Assembly (NCBI GenBank): GCA_902702965.1
Contig: CACRXP010001000.1
Coordinates: forward strand, 101,033 to 165,032
Length of the DNA: 64,000 bases
DNA from: Spirometra erinaceieuropaei
Taxonomy: Eukaryota; Platyhelminthes; Cestoda; Diphyllobothriidea; Diphyllobothriidae
Direction: 5' to 3'
The position numbers and the translations under genes are program-made. Shown in pieces: positions 11,000 through 22,666 of the stretch. The notes beneath the pieces were generated by a model. The model was not told where the DNA came from, made no database searches, and saw nothing but the letters and a program-made list of their open reading frames with translations. The stretch's first letter is position 1; each line of letters begins with the position of its first letter.

Positions 11000-13600
11000 T
11001 AACTCTTATCTGAAACGACTAATGCTCACGTTGGAAGGGTTTATTTCACATGAATATTTGGACTGAAACGATTTACACTTCAGTAAAGTCAGTGCCTCTT
11101 TCGCTGGAAGCGTTCGAAGTTGGAACATGAAACGGCAGAGTGACTCCGCCACCTGTGCGACATCTGGTGCCAAAAGGCGAACGCGAAAGCAGACACGATT
11201 ACTACTCGCGTAAAGTGAACAAGTCGCGCCTCCCCCCAGGCCCGCAAGAGTCATTGTGGGGGCTGTTTTGCCCCCTGGGTAGGGCGTGTTTAGGGCACGT
11301 GTGAGACCTATGAAAGTCCACGCGGGATACCATTGTTCGACCAGCGGCCGTTAGCAGGCGCGGGGACCGAAAGGCGACCCAGCCGGGGGAAAGAACCGTT
11401 TAAAGGGATGACGACTTAACGATGTAAACTGATAGCGCCACCGCCGCCGCCGCCGCCACCACCATCGGGCCAGCGGGAGGCTGCCTGCGAGAGCGCCAAC
11501 GCGCCGCAGCTCTGCCGAGGGAGGAGGGGGGGGGGGGACTGGCCGGGGGCTTCGGTTTTGGCTTTCTAGTAGACCTCGTGAGGAAGGAGTCCAAACGCTG
11601 GTAGGGTGACAGTGTGACGGAGAACTCACGGCAAATTATTAACAGGGAAGGGGGGGGGGGTTCGCTGATGTCTGCCTATCCTATTCACTGCTCGTAGGCT
11701 CGCGAGACGAGCATTCATCTATCTGCCCTGCCTGAAAGGCGTAATACGAGTTCTCCATTTTGTATTGGTTTAGAATACCTGCAGACTGTCACAAAGCGGC
11801 AATCAACCAGTAAAGGGGAATTCTCCGACAAAAGTTGGGTCGACAGAGGCGGTGGTTTCTGAACTCCCCCGTCTCTTCGGCCAGTCATGCCGCCGAATTC
11901 GGGGGAAGACCCAAGATTCAAACCTGCGTCAAGCCTCACTTAATGTCGTTGACGATCGGAACTATTTTATTTCTATCACCGTGTTTCTTCTGACTCCGAC
12001 AGCGCCGTGTCTGGGTTACTGATTTTTACATAATTTCTCGCAAAATGTAACGGAGGTTAGGTTCCAAGTCCTGTTATACACGAGGAGAGTATTTCCCAAA
12101 AACCGGAATAGAAGGTAACGTTTGTCCGTCCTCCAGTTGGCTATGTCGGAAGTTAGTAATATCCGTAGGGTCAGGCATGCCTGAAGTCGAGTGGGATCCC
12201 AACTAATCAGCTGGATTCAGAGTCAGCACTGTTGATCCGGCAATATCTTTTATGATGTAAACCCGAACGCTGGTAACCCCGTATTTGAGGACTCCAGTCT
12301 GTGCTACCGAGAGGTCATGGCTCGACCACCTGATCCGATAGATTAAATATTATGCTGAACGGAGATTATGCTGATGGTATCTGCGCTCACCGCAGCATTT
12401 TGTCCAGAGTTCCGTTGACATTGTAAATGAAACAGGTAGAGTTCCTTTGTATGTGCGCCCGCTTGCCCTCAACGTCACTGGTGAGTGCTGTTCAAAACTC
12501 TTGCGAGAACGATGCCAACAGAAGCGACTCCAAGTAACGCCATTCCATTGGAACACACACATTTCTGAACTGTATATCCCCTACTAGACCCAGAATCATC
12601 TAAGTCTTGAATGCTGTCCATATAACCATAGGCCATAGTAAGTAAATACTACACCATATCTGTAGACTGAACCCCCGTTATGCTGTCGTGTAAAGTTGCC
12701 ATATTTTTTTTCCGCGCCCTATTGGCCTAGGCTGTCACCAGGCAATTAAGCTCGGTGAGCAAGCTTTCAGACGGTTTATTTTCAGGGTAGACAGCAAAAC
12801 GTCGGCTGAGTCATAGTGCTCCAAGCAAATGAATATGGTGAGTATGCTGTTGAAAGTATAATTTCCACAGTCGATAACCAGATACCGACGTCTACCGAAG
12901 GAAAGTAAGAAGTAAACGAATAAGTATGGATTTCGGGGAAAGAGGAAAGAGGGGAGAGAAAGGGCGTATGTCACAGCCTCGCCTCTTCGGTCAGATCATC
13001 AAAGCTGGACCAGACTTAGAACAACCAATATGCGATAGGGAAAGTTAGCAGACAGAGTGGCGTTCTAACATGGACTGTGCTACAGTCAAGGAAACTGAGT
13101 TTTGGACAAGGTAAAAGAGAGGCCTCTGTGTAAACAGTCGCGTCACAGGAGGCGATGGAATTACTCTTATACTAAATTGAAGCAAAGGTCTTCAACAGGG
13201 TATAACTAGGTATAACTATTGAAACATCAAATAGGAGTGTCATGAAATACTGCGAGAGAAGAAGACGTAATCACTAGAAAAAGAGTTCTATTAATCTCAC
13301 CTTTCGGATTCCCACTGGAACCCATATTCAGAGGCAGAACCAGACAAGGACCTCCCAAAGGGGTACAAAGAGTGGGTTCCCCTCGAGCCCATCGCATCAT
13401 TCAATGAGTGTGGCGGTATAAAGACCAAAATATTCAGGAAAGCGACAAATACAACGCAAGTGCTGAGGTAAAACAGTAATCGCCGAGTCAGCCACAAACG
13501 CAGTAGCGTAAGAGTGATATACCAGTATGTGAAGACGCGCTTCAGTGAACCGGAATACAAAATCGTTTAATTACAATATCTTCGTCAGGCGCTTAGTGCG
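11000..13600. other. no gene seen; GC-rich triplet stretch inside
   Basis: 11430-11560 is GC-rich with a CCGCCGCCG run and a poly-G tract (11521-11538), and another poly-G lies at 11651-11660. Minus-strand frames there are Pro/Ala/Arg-rich and begin without ATG. The rest is anonymous. I see no splice-linked exons. Confidence 0.5.
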
Positions 13601-13680
13601 AACGGCAACTCGCACAACTTCGTCAGCCAGTGCATTTGGAAACGAGACGACAGACCAAATCCAAGCGGCCCCAAATTTTG

Positions 13681-14625
13681 GCGAGCTCTCCTGTACGTGA
13701 AGAATGTCTCGGAAGCCGTCAACCGCCTTCTTACACCCCTTGAAATTGGAGTTGTACACATACCGGAGGCAACAATAAGGCGCCAAATCATGAGGCCGAA
13801 AGACCCACTGTCACGACAAGAAACATCTGGATTCGTTTACATAGTCTGGCGGAGTTTGGGCAGCGCAACTATTCTGAGAGAGCTGGAAGACTTCTCCGGA
13901 CGCGGATGGCCGAGCATGCAGCGGCAGTGGGGCGGAATGACACCAGTTCCCAAGTCGCGACTCATACCACGGAACCCGGCCACACATTCAAGTTTGATGG
14001 GACCGAAATCCTTGCAAGAGGTGATAACTGCGTGGTTTACCTATCCTCAGCCGATTAACAGGCGCGATGACCTTCCCACTCCATAGCCTGTGCTGAGGCT
14101 TTACCTAGGCAGAGCAGTTGGCCACGCGGAAAGCACACGGAGGGCCTTTGTTCCTGGTATCGCTGTAAGCAAGATAGATTGCCCAAGCACCTCCATGGAC
14201 GATAAAATTCCCGCAATTAACAACTCGACTGCGGGTAATTAGGAAATTATCATATGAAATGTAACCACCTGTAATGAATGCGGAAGTCGATAGTTTTGAC
14301 TAGCCATCAGGCAGGCTTTTGTCGCACCTGTGTAACTTTATGCGATGCATTCGGAAGCTGCCAATTCTGATAGGCATGCAGTGGCATAGCAAATACATCC
14401 CATAAATACTGCAACACCTATGCGCTCCCTACCCTTATCTGTCTCTGATGATGGATGCAAGTGACAATACGAAACGTCAGGCTAATAAGGCTTTTGTTCC
14501 AGCGAGCGTGTCTACCTCACGACTGCTTTCTGGAACTCACCTTTTAGCTTCTGCCGGCATACGGTGGGCAGCAAAAATACCAACAGCACAGAATGGAGTG
14601 GTTGACTCACACCAATTCCCGTTGT
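13681..14625 (+). mobile_element. Penelope-like element, GIY-YIG end and pseudo-LTR (copy 1)
   Basis: Reading in shifting frames gives LYVKNVSEAVNRLL, RPKDPLSRQETSGFVY, then RTRMAEHAAAVGRND, SSQVATHTTEPGHTFKF, EILARGDNCV and PQPINRRDDLPTP. This order (YVKxVSE, a phase-lost GIY-YIG core, AEHxxAVRRxD, SQVAxHxxxPGHxF) is the C-terminal half of a Penelope-like retroelement protein. At least two frameshifts are present, so the copy is dead. A hammerhead-like motif lies 350 bp downstream at 14441-14483. The sequence after the motif, up to about 14625, is shared in reverse orientation with copy 2. Confidence 0.8.
14441..14483 (+). ncRNA. hammerhead-ribozyme-like motif (PLE copy 1)
   Basis: The core boxes CTGATGA (14445-14451) and GAAAC followed by GTC (14471-14478) are present, with GTCT before and AGGC after forming a 4-bp stem I. 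Stem II between the boxes (TGGATGC, AAGTGA, CAATAC) is poorly paired in this copy. Stem III is only the self-complementary ACGT. Penelope-like elements are known to carry minimal type I hammerheads in their terminal repeats. The weak stem II suggests this copy is inactive. Confidence 0.6.
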
Positions 14626-14859
14626 TAGCCTGTAACCAATAATTTGCACTTCACTTTGCGCTTGTGCCAGGGAACTGGACTCAGTGCTTGATCGCGAGAA
14701 TTTTGTCGCCCCAGAGAGAACATTTAATGAGTGGGTGATGATCGAGCATATGCCTCACCTAGTACGAACTTCCATAGAATAACTACTTAGGTAATGTGAG
14801 TAGGCGTAGTTTAACACCATTTCGCTCATTCCCAGTCACGCCTCCCTCAAGTGTCCGCG

Positions 14860-14950
14860 TTCGGCTTAGGGTTAGGGTTAGAGGTTAGGATCAGAGGCTA
14901 GGATTGGGTTGGGACTAGGCCTAAGGGTTGGGATCTGGGGTTAATGTTAG
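14860..14950. repeat. degenerate TTAGGG-like array
   Basis: GGCTTAGGGTTAGGGTTAGAG and variants over about 90 bp. Similar short arrays occur at 1494-1545, 37690-37765, 46190-46345, 53020-53090 and 55795-55830. TTAGGG is the usual animal telomere unit; these are interstitial and heavily mutated. Confidence 0.7.
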
Positions 14951-16349
14951 ACCCAAAATATGGGCTTGGTGTTGGGCTGTTACTTCCAGTGGCGGCCATT
15001 ACGAGAATCGGATTTAACCATATATTCCTCACACTTTCTCCTTCAGTGTGATCGGTCATCCCCGGTTAGGATCAGTTCGCTGGAATATCTGACCAGTTCT
15101 CTCTGTTTCGATTTTTCCACCCGTTTACAGTTCTAAATTTCCAACACCTCAAATTGCGCGTTCTCATTTTTGCGCTTTATCGGTGTATTCAAACAAACCA
15201 ATGGTTTAAAGGCAATTTTTTTCCTTTGTTTCCCGAAAACAACCATCTGTCAGTTTTATTTACTCCGTCCATAAAACCCTCATTACGGGAGTCCTTACTG
15301 CCAGTTTTCTCAGTGCAGCCAAATGTCTGATAACCACCAGTCAGTAAATCAAATAGAGGCATAGGTGATTCCCTTAAAGTACCTCGCAAAATCAGGCGAT
15401 CGTTTCCTGAAAATCATTTAGAACGACGGAAGAGTCAAGTGCGTCTATCATACTCCACTGTCGTTATAACTCCATTGTGGAAAGGATTCTTCCCTTCTAG
15501 ACTATGGACTACTTAAATACCACACTGCCCTTGATAATTTGAATATTAAAAATTTAGTGTAATTTGGCCTTGGAGGCGAGGTGATGCCTTAGCCACCGTT
15601 GAATTTGCGCACGATGTGCGTTTATAATCCCACAAAGCGCTCGGTTGTCCCAGCACACACTGAGACGCTTCAATGAAGATCGACCAACACTTTCAAAACT
15701 GAGCATCTAAAGCCTCTAGCAGAAAATCAGTGCCCTAAAGTGGAACTGTTTTCAGGAAACAGTAGATGGAAGACTTTTATTGGGGATGCAAATTTAAGTT
15801 ACCTAGTTGAAGGCGTCATGTCCTGTAGATTCAGTGATTTAAGTTTTAAGGGTTTTCAAATGCCTCCGTTTGAATATACGCACAGTCGAATACGAACTGG
15901 TTTCGCGAGCCTGTTGACGACGCGTGCTGGGTGTTCAGGGCACACTACAGTACTTTATGCTTGCCAGGGGCTCTGATCCTGTCAACACGAAGAGAGCTGC
16001 AGAACTGCTATCGTGGCAACGATTTACCAAGTAAAAAGGTAAACTTAAGAATAGGTAAATACACGACGCAAAAAACGTGGATTACTGAAACAGTAAAAAC
16101 TAGGATACGTAACACTTTGGAGTACTGCTCTTAAAGAACGAGGAATAGCCAAATGAGCATCTAGGGTGGTCCAAGTTTTATTGGATTTCTATTAAAAGAA
16201 TGGTAGGGGTCGGTGACGCCGTCCTGATCCCAAGTGTAAGCGCAATGAGGGCAAGGCAAGTAAAGTTAGCCGAAGGAGGATGCTGAACTCGTTGGAGGGT
16301 AAGTAGTCAATGTTAAATCAGAAAAGGCCAACCAGATGTTTCGATTTAA

Positions 16350-16865
16350 AGGTAGGCTTAGGTTTAGGGTTTGGGTTAGTGTCAGGCCGAGAATTCCGGT
16401 TATAGTTAGGGTCTGGATTTTGGTTTAGGTTTACATTCCGTGTTGAGGTTGGGGTTAGGGTTACGGTCAGGGTTAGCATTAGGTTTTGGGTTCGGGTTGA
16501 GGTTAGAATTAGGATTTTGGTCAGGGTTAGGCTTAGGGTTGGGGTTTGTGGTTGGTTTGTGGATTAGGTTTAGTGTTCAGTTTAGGTTTAGCGTTATGTT
16601 CATAATTTGGTCAAGGATTAGGTTTGCTTTTGAGGTTACGGTCATGTTTACCGACAGGTTTGGTGTATTTCTGCCCAACCAGTCCTGTCAACCAGTTCTC
16701 TTGCGAGGATTCTAGGCTTCTTTCAGTCTTGTGACAAATTTGTCGTACATTAGGTTGCCTTCTCGTCTTAGCCTCGACTACTTTACCCACTACCGATGTC
16801 AGCATTCCCTTCGGTTTATTTTACTTTCAATGCCCACATTGCGCTTACACTTGGCACCAGGACAG
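16350..16865. repeat. TTAGGG-like array plus linked unit, copy 1
   Basis: A degenerate GGTTAGGGTTTGGG-type array (to about 16600) runs into a unique-looking block (GACTACTTTACCCACTACCG, ACATTGCGCTTACACTTGGC). The same array and block recur at 17540-17985, so this is one repeat unit. The long Gly/Leu-rich frame across the array is an artefact of the repeat. Confidence 0.75.
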
Positions 16866-17024
16866 CGTAACCGACCCTTGCCCAACTGTTTATACATCTA
16901 AAACGAAAGGATTCGTTAACGACCAACTTGTGACGGCCGAAGGATACTGGATAAACGTAAAGTTTGTCCCAACCGATGGCAGAAGTCAAGAAGCAGTGAG
17001 AGCCGACCTATTCTTTGCACATAG

Positions 17025-17533
17025 CGGGCTGATGTGAGTTGACAGTATTGCTGATAGAAGCGAACAGGCGAGTTCCAGGTAGCAGTTCAAAAGACGAAGA
17101 TGAGATCACTGGAACAAGAAATTTATTAGCCTGACGTTTCGGATTCTCACTCGACTCCATCATCAGAGACATTCGCAGATAAAGGTGATTGTGGCACAAA
17201 GAGTGCAGTATTTATAGCACGTGGCTGCCGTGGGACCATATGCGTGCTGTAATTAGCAGCTCTCGCAATCCCCGCTGGGGTCGTAATTTATGTTGTGGTG
17301 GCTTGTCAGTCCGAGTCCGAGTCGCTAATGGCCGTGATTTCGTCATCCGTGCTGAATGCTGGTGTGAAAATGGCTCAGCAAATTGGCTCCCTGTCACGGG
17401 GATAATTGCTCGCCCGCGCCCTCCCCACGTGACTGATTCCCCTTCCCAGGGAAAATCTCAACACGGAATAGGATACCGGGAGGCCATTGCGCTTGTTGAT
17501 GGATTGCGGGCCTGAGAACCATGACTCGAGCAG
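17025..17533 (-). mobile_element. Penelope-like element terminus (copy 2)
   Basis: On the minus strand from 17533: LLESWFSGPQSINKRNGLPV, then YSVLRFSLGRGISHVGRARA and an in-frame TGA within what should be EPVC. The DNA is closely similar to copy 3 (62.9-63.35 kb) over about 430 bp. The coding end runs into a hammerhead-like motif at 17129-17170, and the remainder to about 17025 matches copy 1 after its motif. The upstream end abuts a TTAGGG-like degenerate array that starts at about 17533. Confidence 0.8.
17129..17170 (-). ncRNA. hammerhead-ribozyme-like motif (PLE copy 2)
   Basis: Minus strand: GTCT, CTGATGA, TGGAGTC GAGTGA GAATCC, GAAAC, GTC, AGGC. Stem I is GTCT/AGGC (4 bp, one G-U). Stem II is GGAGTC/GAATCC with one mismatch and a 6-base loop, preceded by one extra T after CTGATGA. 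Stem III is the 2-bp palindrome ACGT, which could only pair well in a dimer. Cleavage would be expected after GTC. The extra T at the base of stem II departs from the consensus. Confidence 0.68.
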
Positions 17534-17539
17534 GTTCGG

Positions 17540-17985
17540 GTTAGAGTTTGGATTACGGTTTAGGTTTATTTTTAGTGTTAAGTTTGGTGTTAGGGTTAGG
17601 GTAAGGTTACGGTTAAGGTTAGGGTTAGCGTTAAGGTTCGGTTTAGTGTTAGGGCTAGGGTTTGTGGTAGATTTAGAGCTAAGTCTAGCGTTAAGTTTGG
17701 GGTTAGCGTTAGGTTTATAATTTCGTTAAGGACTAGGTTTACCTTTGAGGTTACGTTTGTTTACCCTTAGGTTTTGGCTATTGCTGTCTCGCGCATCCTG
17801 TCAGTCAGGTCTTTTGCTGGTATTCCGGGTTTCCTTCAATTTCAAAGCAGATTTTTCATACATAAGGTCGCCTTTTCCGTTTCAGCCTCGACTACTTTCC
17901 CCACTAATGATTTCAGCATCCCCCTTTGGCTTCATTTACTTCCAATGCTGACATTGCGCTTACACTTGGGACCAGGACAACTCTT
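17540..17985. repeat. TTAGGG-like array plus linked unit, copy 2
   Basis: Degenerate TTAGGG-type array to about 17735, then CGACTACTTTCCCCACTAATG and ACATTGCGCTTACACTTGGG as at 16800-16860. PLE copy 2 sits directly between the two units. Confidence 0.75.
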
Positions 17986-17999
17986 GCCAATAGCCAATA

Positions 18000-19140
18000 G
18001 TTAGCCCATATGCACCGAATACACTGTAAAACGATATGCTGTTGAATTGGTCTTTATCATCGTTGGTAGGCTACATATGGGCGGTTTAAAAACTTCATAA
18101 CTGTAATTCGCCATTTGCAGTATTGTATACCATGCCCTTCAATCAAAAACATTTGGGTAGTGTTTCCTATCAGGAGACTGTAGGTATGAGTTGATTAATT
18201 TCAACGCATACTGCTCTTTAATCGATGTCTAACAACTTTATAAACGGGGGCATTTTAAAGTTCTTATAATTTGCTGGCAGGGGAGGAGACCAAGACATGT
18301 GACAGTCTACCCGCTCTGGCGACAGCGACAAACCCCTGTCAGTTCGCACCGCTCGTGACTCATCTCTCGACCTGCCGACCCCGTAGCGCCGATCGATACT
18401 TTTGCCTTCAACGATCTACTGCAGCCGGACAAGGCTCGGGCGCACGCACGCACTCACTTCGCGTCGGCGCTGACAGCACCAACGGCTGACACGGCTGGAC
18501 CCAACAGCTGCTACCATTACTGTCTTCCGAACTGGATGTGTACTCCCTTACTGGAGTGAAGTTTTTCCCACCGAGACTCCGTCCCCCAGACTTTTGATCT
18601 AGGACACCCCTCCTTCGTCGATACCCCACACTTCGGCAGACAGGTCAGGAGAAATTCGCTACGAGACGAGCTCGGACGGCCAGCGTACCCTACTGTGCAT
18701 TTGCGTGTACAAGCTCTAGGTCGGAGTTGATTGATTTTTACCGGCCATGCCAGCTAATCGATATTTCGCCTTCCCGAGTCACGTGATGATTAGAATACCG
18801 TTAACATGGGGCGGGTCAGTCGACTGTGTCAGGCCACCAGAAATTGCTTGGCGTCAAAGCCTACTGTTGCTAACACTTTTGTGATGCCGCCGCTTCCTTT
18901 GTCAGTCCAACCGAACCTTGGTCCACACAAGGTGGGGCTAGTCTTACGAGTCGAGAAAGAAGGAGTAGGGACCATTTCAGGCCGCTGGTGGGATCGCGGC
19001 GGAGACGAGTTAAAAGTGAGGCATGTGCCTCCGAAAGGAGAAGAATTGATGGCTAAAGCCTCTTCTCAGGAGTCTCCATTTCCCGAAATCTAGTGTCAAA
19101 CAAACTGATTACATGAGAGGAAGTAATTACAAAGAGGAGG
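18000..19140. other. no gene identified
   Basis: 18280-18660 is GC-rich and contains short open frames rich in Arg, Ser, Thr and Pro that could derive from an LTR retrotransposon, but no protease, RT or zinc-knuckle motif is visible. The frame at 18806-19093 has plausible composition but no recognisable domain. Confidence 0.45.
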
Positions 19141-19320
19141 GGGATTAGGATGACCGTTTCCGGCATACTGGCTGTCGTCAGTGAGCCATACTTAACCCCA
19201 AATCCGCAGGATCTGGGATTCTAATGTAAATTCTTTGGCCGTCACCTGGTAGGTAGTCCACTACTCTGCCATTGGACCATGACCCCTTTGTCAAAGTTGA
19301 CTGCGACAGGGAATGTAGTA

Positions 19321-20299
19321 CAGTAGTTGGGTTGACTCATGAAATGTCAACCGAAATTCCCAAATGCGTTTTCGTTTCGAAAAGATTAATTAAGTGAGTT
19401 TGCAAAACTAGTCGGCCTGCAACATAATTCTATAATATTTCAGTTACCTCAGAGTGCCGGCTGTCAAATGAACTCCCTTCGGACTGCATGAAAAAATACA
19501 CTCTGTAAAAGATAACTACTTAATTAGCATGCATTTTTCTCATTGATTTTCGATGCCCCTAAAAGTCCAATTATATGTCATGTAGAAACTGCATAAAAAT
19601 ATGCCGTCTTTTGGTCATTCGGTAGATAATTACGTCTTCCTTTAATTTTATACTCGAATGAGGAACATAACTCGGTGTTAAAAAGTTTCTTATTGCGGGA
19701 CTTTTAAATACCGTGAAATGGCCGTTCATAAATCGTCATATCTCTGCATTTACCAATCTGGCTTGTAAAGTTAATAATATGGATCAAATCCACTGCTTAA
19801 TTTTATGAACCCTATATGGTCTCCCTTTATTACCGTAGAAAAATTTGCGATTTTTCGTACGCGGAAAATACACGGCTTGTAGTTTGGAAACCCTGAATCC
19901 AAGTGTGACGGTAGAGCGGGTTCGGGAATTGGAAAAGTTTTTTAAAACCGAATTATGTCCCTGCTTCGAGCATAAAATTAGAAGAAGTAAGTATCTACTG
20001 AATGAGCAGAAGAAGGAATATTTTTATGCATGTTTTCCATGAAATATAATTGAACTATTAGGGGCATCGAAAAGCAGTGAAAAAATGCATGCTACTTTAG
20101 TAGTCCTTTTTTACAGAGTATAGTTTTTTCATGCGACCGGAAGGAAATTCATTCGAAAGCCGGCATTCTGAGATAACTGAAATATTATAGAATTATGTTA
20201 CAGGCTGACTAGTTTTTCAACCCTACGTAATTAATCTTTTCGAGACGAAAACGCATTTCGGAATTTCGGTTGACATTTCATGAGCTAGCCCACCTACGG
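19321..20299. mobile_element. palindromic TA-flanked element (family A)
   Basis: 979 bp between TA dinucleotides, starting CAGTAGTTGGGTTGAC and ending GCTAGCCCACCTACGG. It shows the same internal order as the copies at 23858 and 30188, including GAAATGTCAACC at the left and GGTTGACATTTCATGAG at the right. Confidence 0.85.
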
Positions 20300-21397
20300 T
20301 AATTGCAACCGGACTACCAAAAAGGCGCCACGACCTTCGGCTAATGGCCTACTGTGATCAACCGAAATTGGTAAACAACAGTAACGTTTCAACCTAGATT
20401 TCAGAGATGACGCTGCAGACGCGCATCTTGATGCAATGTCTCAACACCTCAAACAGCTTTAGTCAACGCAAAGAGATGAATAAAGCCGGTCAAATGGACG
20501 GCGAGCTAATGGAAATTATCAAGGTAATAAACGATTGAAAAGGAGGGCAAAGTTATAAATAGTAAAGCTGGGATAGGCTCCGGGGAAAACGCGAGGGAGT
20601 GCAGTAACCATGGGAACTAAGGAATGACAGGACGGCTCAGGTAGCCTCGTAGTACTGGTAGATTAGATGGAGGGGTGTTTCATGACTGGGTCGCAGGTGG
20701 ATTGGGTGTGAGAAGTCGTACCATCGGGCCACTTCCTGTGAGTCGTCTTCAGGCAGTATCTAAATGAACAACAATAAATGTTACTACTCGTATCTTAAAC
20801 AGTATTTTGCTGATTACAGGGCGCGATAAACAACTTTGATGCACATATTGCATACTTACATTGCCTGTCAGGAATTTGAGAGCCTGCTACATCCATATAC
20901 TCACTCCTAGTAGGCCAAAAGTATAGCCAGTTTCTCCGATGTGAGTTGCAAGCTGAGAGTTTGGGCCAAGCCTCGAGGTTGCCAGTCTGTGCTCATATAG
21001 GCAGGTCTTCGGTTTTCGTCCGGTTTCTCAGGAGAAGTTGAAGTTCCCACTATTGCAACGCATTTGGTGGACAACTATCAAATTGTCGATGGGTGACAGT
21101 ATGTCCTTAGCTTGCATCAAACGGCGACGAATTTATGCCTGAGGCCGATGTGCTATGCCTATTCTGTCGGTTTGTAACGGTCGAGCAACTTTGGTAATCA
21201 CACCCAGCAGTTGATTCTCTCTCTCATATATATGTATACATAGCAGCGAGGAGAGGGGACAGAGAATACGGGTAGATCGATGCAGTACTGTTTCGGACTT
21301 ATTGTGCCTTCATTCCCCCAGTCATAACCCTGACCAACAGCTGGGACCGGAAACACAAGCATGCGCACAGACGCACCTGGCGCAGTTGATTCACCAT

Positions 21398-22096
21398 TGG
21401 AGTCATTCGGTAGAAAATGACGTCTTATTCCAATCTTCTACTCGAAGGAAAGATATCATCCGGTTTTCAAAAACTTCTCCAATTCACGAATAATTTTGAA
21501 CGCGACCTACCGCTACACTTGCATTCAGGTTTTCCAAACTACAAACCGTATATTTTCCGCGTACGGAAAACCATACACTCCTCTACGGTATTAAAAGGAG
21601 ACCATAGGGGGTTCATAAAATGTGGCAGAGGATTTGAGCCAAATTTTTAACTTTACAAGCCATATTGATAAATGCAGAGACACAGAGTTTTATGAACTTG
21701 CATTTCAGGGTCTTAAGAAATCTCACAATTAGAACTTTTTTAAAACCAAATTATACCCTTCCTTCGAGTATAAAATTGGAAGACGCCAGTTTCCACCGAA
21801 TAGGCAAAAAATAATATTTTTGTGCATGCTTTCCATGAAATATAATTGGATGTTTAAAGACATCGAAAATCAATGAGAAAAAATGTATGTCTCTTAAGTA
21901 GTCCTTTTTTACTGAGCATGGTTTTTGCATGCAGCCGGAAATAAGTCCCTTCGAAAGCCAGAATCTTGAGGTGATTGAATTATTGCAGGATTACGCTGCA
22001 TGATGATTAGTTGTCAACCTTCTTTAATTAATCTTTTCGAAACGGAGACACATTTCGAAATTTCAGTTGACATTTCGTGAATTAACCCACCTACTG
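21398..22096. mobile_element. palindromic element, left end missing (family A)
   Basis: It begins inside the left arm (CATTCGGTAGAAAATGACGTC) and continues to the complete right end TTAACCCACCTACTG, followed by TA. About 280 bp of the left arm are absent. A tRNA-derived SINE fragment follows directly at about 22110. Confidence 0.8.
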
Positions 22097-22109
22097 TACA
22101 TGTATACAT

Positions 22110-22565
22110 AGGCAGAATATTATTATCGACAAAGACAAGGGAGACCGGAACGGCCATTTCTGGCTTATTAGCCGTTGTCAGCCGGTCATGCCCAACCGCG
22201 AAGTGTGGAACACCTGGGGCTCGATCCAGCGACCTGTTAATTAGAAGTCCAGCGTTCCTAGCCACTGAACCACGGGCTCGTTGTCCTGTCGGTTGCGGTC
22301 GGGAATGTACAATGGTAGAGGAGCGCTCACCGATCGTGTTACGGAACTCACTACACCCATTTTGCCGTACGGGCCCTCTCTCGAGCCCAACCAGCAGTCA
22401 CACAGCGGCGCGTGATATGGGTAGAATGTTACGATGTAGGCAGAATGGGTATGACTGGCTGACAACGGCTAATAAGCCAGAGATGACCATTCCAGTCTTC
22501 CTAGTCTTTGTCGGTAATAACATACGCCAGAAAATGTCATTTCGGTCTCCCTTGTCTTTATGGGC
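22110..22565. repeat. tRNA-derived SINE copies, head to head
   Basis: A minus-strand copy (22115-22290) with tail and tRNA-like body meets a plus-strand head and tail (about 22305-22560, GAGCGCTCACCGATCG... CAGTCTTCCTAGTCTTTGTC). The same head-to-head arrangement is seen at 5.7-6.0 kb and, in part, at 53.4-53.7 kb. Confidence 0.7.
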
Positions 22566-22666
22566 ACTCTCTGCTGCATAACTGTGTTTGTTGGGGGACC
22601 CCAATCAGTTTTCAATCTAAGCGGGATATGAGAGCTCCCTTTGATGAATTTCAAGGCTAGCTCATC

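Noticed and set aside
11351..11629. GC-rich Pro/Ala frame as a first coding exon
   Set aside because: No ATG start, no convincing donor, and the composition follows from CCG and G runs.
16440..16715. Open frame rich in Gly, Leu and Arg
   Set aside because: It is the translation of a degenerate TTAGGG-like array; the similar frame at 17487-17720 has the same cause.
18271..18660. LTR retrotransposon gag/pol fragment
   Set aside because: Composition is suggestive, but no zinc knuckle, protease or RT motif is visible in any frame.
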